Part shown: piece by piece, positions 57,630-64,000 of the stretch
Layout: the number at the start of each line of letters is the position of its first letter
How positions within the stretch are numbered: the first letter of the stretch is position 1
Source of the DNA: Chinchilla lanigera
Lineage: Eukaryota > Chordata > Mammalia > Rodentia > Chinchillidae
Direction: 5' to 3'
Assembly (NCBI RefSeq): GCF_000276665.1
Contig: NW_004955483.1
Coordinates: forward strand, 9,559,299-9,623,298
DNA: 64,000 bases
Notes under the pieces: model-generated
Databases searched by the model: none
Told to the model about the DNA's origin: nothing
What the model saw: the letters and a program-made list of their open reading frames with translations, nothing else
Made by a program: the position numbers and the translations under genes

Positions 57630-58043
57630 CTATGTTGAAAAAGTTTTGGAGGCAATTTGTTTACCCCTTGCCTGGGCTCTCCTTAAATTTTCTCCCACAC
57701 TATCCCAATTCTCTGCATCCAAGGTTCCCACCTGTGGGAACCAGAGATTATGTTTAGTGACATTTTGTAGTATTTTTGAAAGAGAATGAGTGCTAACCTG
57801 AGCCCCAGCCTGTTTCAATAACATATGCAACAGCTGTACATACCTCTGCTCCTCCACTGACAAATTCTGCCCTATTATCCCAGTTAGGAAAAGCCTTTCC
57901 ATGGCCTGATAACTTACTTTCACCTTTCTGAACAACCAGCTTCTGGATTTGTCCTGCAGAATTCTCTGACAACATCAGTTTCACTCCTTCCCACTGTCAT
58001 GGAACTTACCCTTCAAGTCTGAAGTCCCTGTTTGGGTGCCAGT
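57630..58043 (-). pseudogene. Betaretrovirus-like ERV: leader and broken gag start
   Basis: After the primer site, the minus strand carries a gag matrix-like frame of about 81 codons (57875-57630) that includes SVEEQRYVQLLHMLLKQ and WFPQVGTLDAENWDSVG. This is the N-terminal matrix layout of betaretroviruses (MMTV/MPMV/ERVK group). The codon where the myristoylated Met-Gly start would be is ATA, so the start is lost, and the frame stops at TAG at 57632-57630. No capsid, protease, pol or env is seen to the left; the provirus is truncated. An old, non-functional copy. Confidence 0.8.
58024..58041 (-). other. ERV primer-binding site, tRNA-Lys type
   Basis: Minus strand TGGCACCCAAACAGGGAC, two changes from the lysine-3 tRNA complement used by betaretroviruses and lentiviruses. 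It sits two bases after the LTR end CA, as required. Confidence 0.9.
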
Positions 58044-58591
58044 TGTTGGGGTAGGAGGGCTGATCAGACCCTAGGATACCTGTCAGGGGAGTGGCGGGGA
58101 AGAAAGACAAAAGACAATATTTAAGTTTCAAGGGGGATAGCGGAAAGTTTGCCTCTAGTAAACTGGCTCTCTGATTTCTCAGTTGGCCCATTTTTATTAA
58201 TCAGCGAGAAATTCGGGGGATAATGTGCTTTTCTTGGAATAGCAACTTTTGTAAGAAGAGGACAGTGAAATGGGGATCAAGTTTAACATTTCAGAGAGAG
58301 CAAGTTAAGGTCCTTCCCCACACCTGGATGTCTGAATTTGTTTATGGTCTTCAGAAGATATTATCTTGTCTCAGGAGGCTGTAAATATGAGCCTTCCCAA
58401 CACAACCAGAGAGCATGTAGTATGTGCAAACTCTCCTCTCCCTGAAGAAGTCACATCTGCCTTGGACCATTGGACCAAAGTCACATAGCGATGTCCCTAA
58501 CTGTAATGGTTGATACCTTGTGTCAACTTGAGAAGTTTAGAAGTTTAAGCAACATAGTAAACTATTATTTCATAACCCCTGGCCCCCAACA
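58044..58591 (-). mobile_element. 5' LTR of the betaretrovirus-like ERV
   Basis: 548 bases on the minus strand, starting TGTTGGGG and ending CCCCAACA, a perfect 8-base terminal inverted repeat. AATAAA at 58198-58193 marks the R region. The primer site follows directly, so this is the 5' LTR. No matching 3' LTR exists to the left in the window. Confidence 0.88.
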
Positions 58592-59095
58592 ATTATTGCC
58601 CTGGTGATCTCACTTTTTTTTATTAAAGCCTTCTCTGTCAGAAGTAATGGAAGAAAATAATCTCTAAATTAAAATTGCCTGTAGAGTTTTTCTTGAGTCT
58701 AGTACAGGGTAGACTAATGAAACTACTTGCACATTTCTCACCAAGATGGAGCCTCCATTTCTTAACTAAATTTTGTTTCTAGTCAAATCAATAAATTTTA
58801 TTTGGCAGACTATTTTAAATTTGCTTTTTCTTTTTTTTTTTTCTATATTCCTCACTGTGAAGGCTACTTTTAAGAAAAATTAAGTACCTTGAAATATTTA
58901 ATAATGCTTTCACCAAAATAATTGTATTTCCAGGTGATTATAGCACATGCTCCAGGTCATAATTTCTCTCTTCTTCTCACCCTTTATAGTGAGTCTCTCA
59001 GTTTCTCCTTTTACTCCGTGGTCCTTGTAAATCTTAGCCCACAAATTCCATATGCAAGAAACCTAGCCTGCTTTACTTTCTTGCAGATAACTTTG

Positions 59096-59188
59096 ATTTG
59101 GTTTCTAGTCTTTCAGCTTGTCAAGATGAGGGCTGGAGATTCATTTTCATTTGGTTTGTAGACTCTCAGCTTGTCAGGATGAGGGCTG
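59096..59188. repeat. 40-bp direct repeat, period 53
   Basis: Copies at 59096-59135 and 59149-59188 (ending cagcttgtcaagatgagggc and cagcttgtcaggatgagggc). Confidence 0.85.
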
Positions 59189-59400
59189 ATTATTTTATTT
59201 AGCCCATTTGAACAAATTAAAGCAAATGAGCACATTTCTAAAGAATAATTATTAGCTGGGCATGATGGCACATACCTATAATCCCAGTTAAATTTGAAAT
59301 CCTCCTGCTTCAGGCTCTCAGAGCACTGGGATTATAGATATGTGCAGCAGGAGGGTCTCAAATTCAAGTACAATCTGAGCAAATTAGCAATCCTAGAGTT
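59185..59400. repeat. Local duplication copy 1, with inverted SINE segment
   Basis: Starts gctgattattttatttagcc and matches 60219 onward for about 105 bases. Then the SINE text flips: cacatacctataatcccagt (59269-59288) is mirrored by actgggattatagatatgtg (59325-59344), and aatttgaaatcctcctgct by gcaggagggtctcaaatt downstream. Confidence 0.85.
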
Positions 59401-59855
59401 TCCCCCCAAACTAGGTATGCCCAGGTCCTACAGTGACAAAGGACAAGGACCTAAACTTGTATCAATCAGCTGCCACACTGTCTTGGGCCACAAAGTTCTT
59501 ATGGCTCTGATGCATCTTTGTCACCTGGGGGCGAAGGGACCTTGGCTGAGATAGGAACCCTGTGTCTCATATCTCCTCCTTGGTCTCTCTGCCACATCTT
59601 CCTGGTGCTGATGTGGAAGAGGACAGACAGAAAGGTGGGGAGTGGTTTGCAGAAAGTACCATTGCCTTTTCAGGGTCCATAGCTCCTGTTTTTCATCTCA
59701 ACTGTATTCTCTCTAAAGTTCTGCTCCCTGCTCCATGCCTGTCTAGAACACACCAACATATAATCTCTTCAGTGTTTTTAGTCTTACAGTAGGCAGGAAG
59801 AGCTGTGGGCTTTTGCCTTCTGCTCTGCAAAATTGCTCTAGGCAAGAAAATCCTA

Positions 59856-59984
59856 GCCAGACATGGTGGTGCACACCTGTAGTCCCAACACTTGGGGTGC
59901 TGAGGTGGGAGAATCACAGTATTTGAGGCCAGCCTGGACAATATGGTGAGACCCTGTCTCAAAAAACAACCCTCCCCCCATAAT
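59856..59984 (+). repeat. B1-type SINE with target-site duplication
   Basis: gccagacatggtggtgcaca, gtagtcccaacacttggggt, ggccagcctggacaatatgg and ctcaaaaaac. Direct repeats aagaaaatccta at 59844-59855 and 59985-59996. Confidence 0.92.
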
Positions 59985-60218
59985 AAGAAAATCCTAAGAG
60001 GTTTGTCATGTGCATGCAGTGAGAGAGTCAAAATGTACAGGGAACCAATTGCAGTGTAGTAGCTCCTGAAAGGTACTTTGCTGTAAGGTATATAAAGTAG
60101 AGCAGATAATGGTCACATCTAAGTATGTATTTCTTAGAAGAGAAAAAAAAAATAAAGAAAGACACAGAAAGTAACTTATTCTATTACTTCAGGAAGCCCT
60201 TTAATCAATGTTGGCCCA

Positions 60219-60475
60219 GCTGATTATTTTATTGAGCCCATTTGAACAAATTAAAGCACATGAGCACATTTCTAAAGAATAATTATTAGCTGGCATGATG
60301 GCACATACCTGTAATCCCAGTGCTCTGGGAGCCTGAAGCAGGAGGATCTCCAATTCAAGTGCAATCTGAGCAAATTAGCAATTTAGTGAAAACCTGTCTC
60401 AAAATAAAATATTAAAAACAGGCTGGTGACGTAGCTAGTTTGTGAAGGCCCTATGTTCAATCCCTGATACTTCAA
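60219..60475 (+). repeat. Local duplication copy 2 with composite SINE
   Basis: Same unique left part as 59185 (offset 1034), followed by an undisturbed SINE: ctggcatgatggcacatacc, gtgctctgggagcctgaagc, then a tRNA-like tail gtgacgtagctagtttgtga and caatccctgatactt. Confidence 0.85.
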
Positions 60476-60939
60476 ATAGATAAATACATATTTTAAAAAT
60501 ATTGCCTACAGCATCCTTTAAATATGAACAGCTGGTAAACATATGCTAGATGTCATGTTCTTGATTGTGAAGGTTAATGACAATTATGAAGATTTATGTC
60601 AATATTAGCTAGCATTTTTGATATTCTAGACACCCTGTTAAACACAGTTTATAATCTCATTTAATCCTCAGACAATCTTATGCATTAAATGCTATTATTG
60701 TATTCAATTTATATCTGGAACCCGAGGCATATAAATTCATTCTGCAACTTGCTAATGTTGACAAGCAAAGATCTCTTTGCTCCTAGGACTCATTAGCTCA
60801 TAACCAGTGCACCAACTGGCCTCCCATGGAAAAATGTTTTATTAAAATGAGGTCGAGCTACAGGAACAATGGCTAGACAGTGGCACTTTCATATTGCCAG
60901 TATTTTCCAAGTACCCCCTATGGACAATGACCGGGTATA

Positions 60940-61290
60940 TATCAGTCATTGAGTGCAGGGCTTTGTGCATGTTAAGGACGTATATTGCCACTGAGCTACA
61001 CCCTCACCCTCCTGTGCTCTAACCAGCATTTTTACACTGGATAATTTTGTTCTGTTTTGTTTTGGTTTTGGTTTGGTTTGGTTTGGTTTAATTGTCCTGG
61101 ATATTGAATGTAAACCCTCACCTACGCTAGGAAAGAATTCTCCCACTGAGCTATATCCCCAGTCCTTTTAATTTTTTATTTTAAGACATGGTCTTTTTAA
61201 GTTGCTCAGGCTGGCCTTGAACTTGTGATGCTCCTACCTTCGCCTCCTAAGTGGATGGAATTAGAGCCCTGTGCCATCATGCCCAGTTTA
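60940..61290 (-). repeat. Tandem inverted ID-like and B4-like SINEs
   Basis: First an inverted tRNA-like piece (agggctttgtgcatgttaag, then ccactgagctacaccctcac), then a GTTTT-rich stretch, a second inverted tRNA-like piece (ccactgagctatatccccag) and a B1-like half (gctcaggctggccttgaact). Confidence 0.75.
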
Positions 61291-61415
61291 TACTAGACAA
61301 TTTAAGAAATAGAGGACATATTAATTTCACTGGTTTTTTGTTTGGACCTATCACTAATTTCAAGTACTTTTGGGTGAGAGATACTTCCTGTATATAGAGA
61401 TAGTGTTGTGTATCC

Positions 61416-61417
<2 letters not shown>

Positions 61418-61451
<34 letters not shown>

Positions 61452-61551
61452 NNNNNNNNNNNNNNNNNNNNNNNNNNNNNNNNNNNNNNNNNNNNNNNNN
61501 NNNNNNNNNNNNNNNNNNNNNNNNNNNNNNNNNNNNNNNNNNNNNNNNNNN

Positions 61552-61592
<41 letters not shown>
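61418..61592. repeat. (TG)n / (GA)n microsatellite around an assembly gap
   Basis: (TG)n up to 61451, exactly 100 N at 61452-61551, then (GA)n to 61592. A run of 100 N is the usual placeholder for a gap of unknown size. Confidence 0.98.
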
Positions 61593-61598
<6 letters not shown>

Positions 61599-62046
61599 GA
61601 AGCCGGTTCTTTGCCCATGCTAACCACAGACTTTGCCACTGAACTACACTCCCAGGGACAAATATTTCTCTAAATTACTGTTCAAGTAGTTCTTTTTCCT
61701 TCCCTTGTAAGCTACGGATTTAAAAAGGAGGAAAGAGACCCTGGGATGCTATTTAGGGCCAGGCTCCTTCTGGGGTTAGTCAGCTCCACTCTTAAGTGTT
61801 GGCTCAGATAGCATCCTTGCAGCCCCATTGCTGACTCCGCAGACTTCTCCCTTTCTACCACGCCAAATTTAGGTGCTGTGTGTTTGGGGACTGCCTCTAT
61901 TGCTACCCTGCCTGGTGTCATGCCTATTATGACTCCTGCAGAGGGACAGTGTGTATATCATCATTATCACTTCCAAATTAGGAGGGCTTGGCATTTAAAA
62001 CACAGGGGCTGCATCTGGCCTGTCACTCAAAGCAGTGCTTTCCAAT

Positions 62047-62657
62047 GACAGCTGACTCTCATTATCGGAGGGTGTTCTGTTCTATAAAATGTCTGTGAAC
62101 AGTGAATTAGCAAATACTGAACTAGTGCTCCGAGGGGAAACGCAGGAGTAGGCTCCTGCAGTCCTCTCTCCACACCATTTTATTAGTCTTGGTTTCCATG
62201 TGCGTTTGTGTTTGCAGACGGATCATTTTGTATATACTGTTGACTCATTCATATTCAATTCATGGCCAGCAGCACTGTAACTCATGCCTGATCACACTTG
62301 TCTAACCCATGCGTTTTCTCCTGAAAGCACATCACAGCTTTCTTTCCCTTAGGAACACCGCAACCAGCACTTTGATCGGCCACGTTATCACCAAAAGACC
62401 ATGTAAAGGTATAGGTTAAAAGTGGCGCTAAATAGATCATGAAGAGGAGGACCCTTGCTTGCTTGCAGAACTGAACCAGCAGGCAGAGCATGGGCTTGTT
62501 CCATCAGGAACGGGCAGGGGCTGATATTTTGCTGCTCTGCACCTGCTGACAGATGACAGGGAAAGTAGCCAGAGTATCGATTTGGACGTTACAAAGAAAT
62601 GTTAGCAAATAGACAGGCTTTAAATGCAGAAGCCACATCCAGTGAGGGTTGACTGTC
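62047..62657. mobile_element. Probable Tigger-like element
   Basis: Left end cagctgactctcattatcgg and, on the other strand, right end acagtcaaccctcactggat are similar inverse repeats. The interior has no coding capacity. Boundaries approximate. Confidence 0.5.
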
Positions 62658-63039
62658 CTACAGGGTTGACTGTATTACTGATTAGGTGGGTCTTCCCCAT
62701 TCCATTGTGGGAACTGGCCAACAAACTCTAAAGCCTGGCTTTTCCAGCCAGGACCTAGAAGGTATTATTTTGGCTGGTTGAGATTTCTTGCCCTCTTAAA
62801 TCACCATTGTTTGATCTGGTCAACTGAGATTCCCATTTGCAAGAGGAAACCAGGAAACGCTATTCCACTTAAGAACTTGTACTTTGTCTCCACTCCCACT
62901 TGGGGATTTAAGAGCAGGAACCAGCCCCAGCTTCCTGTCTCCACGATGCTGGGCTTTGCTGTTGTAAAATGCCTGTCCTCAGAAAGGGATGAGCAGCAGC
63001 GTGGTACTAACGTAACTCACATGGGCGGGCATGCAGAGA

Positions 63040-63600
63040 AGCTGGAGCCCTGTGTACTGTTGGTAGGAATGTAAAATGCTGCAGTCAGTGTGGAAAACAG
63101 TGATGGCCCCTCAAAAATTTAAAAATAGGCTTGTACATGTCTATAATCCCAGCACTCTGGGAGGCTGAGGCAGGAGGATCATACATTTAAGCACAACCTG
63201 GACAGTTTAGTAATTTACTGAGACCCTTCTAAAAGAAATTATTTTTAAAGAACTGAGGGTATATCTCAGTGTAAAGGCTCTGGGTTGAATCTGTAGTACC
63301 TTAAAAAAAATTAAAAAATAGAACTACCATGTGATCTAAGAGTGTCACTTCTGGGTAAATATCCAAAAGAATTGAAAGTGGGGTCTTGACAAAAGAGTTT
63401 GCCCATGTTAATCACAGAATTATTCACATGGAATCAACCCAAGTGTCCATGACAGATGTGGATAAGTAAAATGTGGTCTGCACATACAAGGAAATATTTT
63501 CCAGCCTCAGAAAGGAAGAACGTTCTGACATATACTACAACATGGACAAACCTCAAGAATGTTATAGGCAGCTAAGTTAGATAAAATATTATATAGGCAG
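63040..63600 (+). mobile_element. L1 3' fragment split by a SINE
   Basis: tactgttggtaggaatgtaa and gtcagtgtggaaaacagtga left of the SINE; taagagtgtcacttctgggt, caacccaagtgtccatgaca and atgtggtctgcacatacaag right of it. Confidence 0.75.
63128..63312 (+). repeat. B4-like composite SINE inside L1
   Basis: gtctataatcccagcactct, gaggctgaggcaggaggatc, acctggacagtttagtaatt, then a tRNA-like tail (gggtatatctcagtgtaaag, gggttgaatctgtagtacc) and an A-rich end. Confidence 0.8.
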
Positions 63601-64000
63601 TCACAGAGGGCTAGGCCCTCGAAGGAGCCAGTGCGGAAGATATGGGAGAGACAGGAACCTCCCTGTGGGCCAGACCTCAAGACAAAAGATGAAACAAGTG
63701 CACCCACATACTTCCTAAGGATACGCATTGGGGATTGATATTCTCAGTAGGTATCAATCACCTTGAGAAAGCCAGAAAGAGTCATGAACTCAACCCCTCT
63801 ATAGGAAAGCCCCTGCTCCATATTCACGCCAGCTTGCTACGTGACTCACTTCCCCATTTGGTCCTGATTTAATCCATTTTACCTGAGCAATTATACTCGT
63901 AATCTTATTGGTTGACCGTAGTTTTGTCCCACCTCACACCCACCTTGCGGTTTCCCATTTTTCCCCACCTTGGACCCGCCTCAACTCATGGTTTTGCTCT

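Overview
The window is mammalian nuclear DNA, almost certainly from a non-murid rodent. The evidence is a vertebrate gene with large introns and GT-AG splicing, a CpG-island promoter, and a repeat load of L1, MaLR-like LTRs, B1-like and B4-like SINEs, and many tRNA-derived ID-type SINEs with a lineage-specific body (A-box region reading tagctcagcggcacagcg). I lean towards Castorimorpha or a relative, but the sequence alone does not fix the species.

The one protein-coding gene I can support fully is GMPR (GMP reductase 1), on the minus strand. Nine exons lie between the ATG at 49363 and the TAA at 3089. The exon lengths (87, 120, 84, 174, 82, 107, 43, 160, 181) sum to 1038 nt, which is 345 codons plus stop. 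All eight introns are GT-AG, phases agree at every junction, and the catalytic Cys186, Thr188 and Glu289 are present, so the gene looks intact. Its CpG-rich promoter lies at about 49.0-49.65 kb. The first ~155 bases look like the end of a + strand 3' UTR. From the known GMPR/ATXN1 convergent arrangement in mammals, this is probably ATXN1.

Layout from left to right: 1-155, probable ATXN1 3' end; 156-2470, short intergenic gap; 2485-49500, GMPR from 3' UTR to promoter. Intron 4 (18241-37083) is the repeat sink. It holds a nested stack: an old L1 interrupted by a Tigger-like MITE, a B1 SINE, a ~2.8 kb insertion carrying a dead piggyBac-type transposase, and ID SINEs. From 49.8 to 64 kb is the region upstream of GMPR. 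It contains solo MaLR-like LTRs, a palindromic Tc1/mariner MITE, a hAT-like element, a Tigger fragment, and a betaretrovirus-like endogenous 5' end (LTR, lysine-tRNA primer site, start of gag). It also has a scrambled local duplication at 59-60.4 kb and a 100-N assembly gap inside a TG/GA microsatellite.

The most unusual items are these: the piggyBac remnant, whose transposase lost its middle but whose cysteine-rich 3' module is present in three tandem copies; the 5' half of the betaretroviral ERV; an orphan open frame (50507-50830, minus) resembling the transmembrane and tail exon of a leukocyte Ig-like receptor; and the inverted SINE segment at 59.3 kb. I found no bacterial-type system, CRISPR array or operon. 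GMPR is the only working gene I can see end to end.
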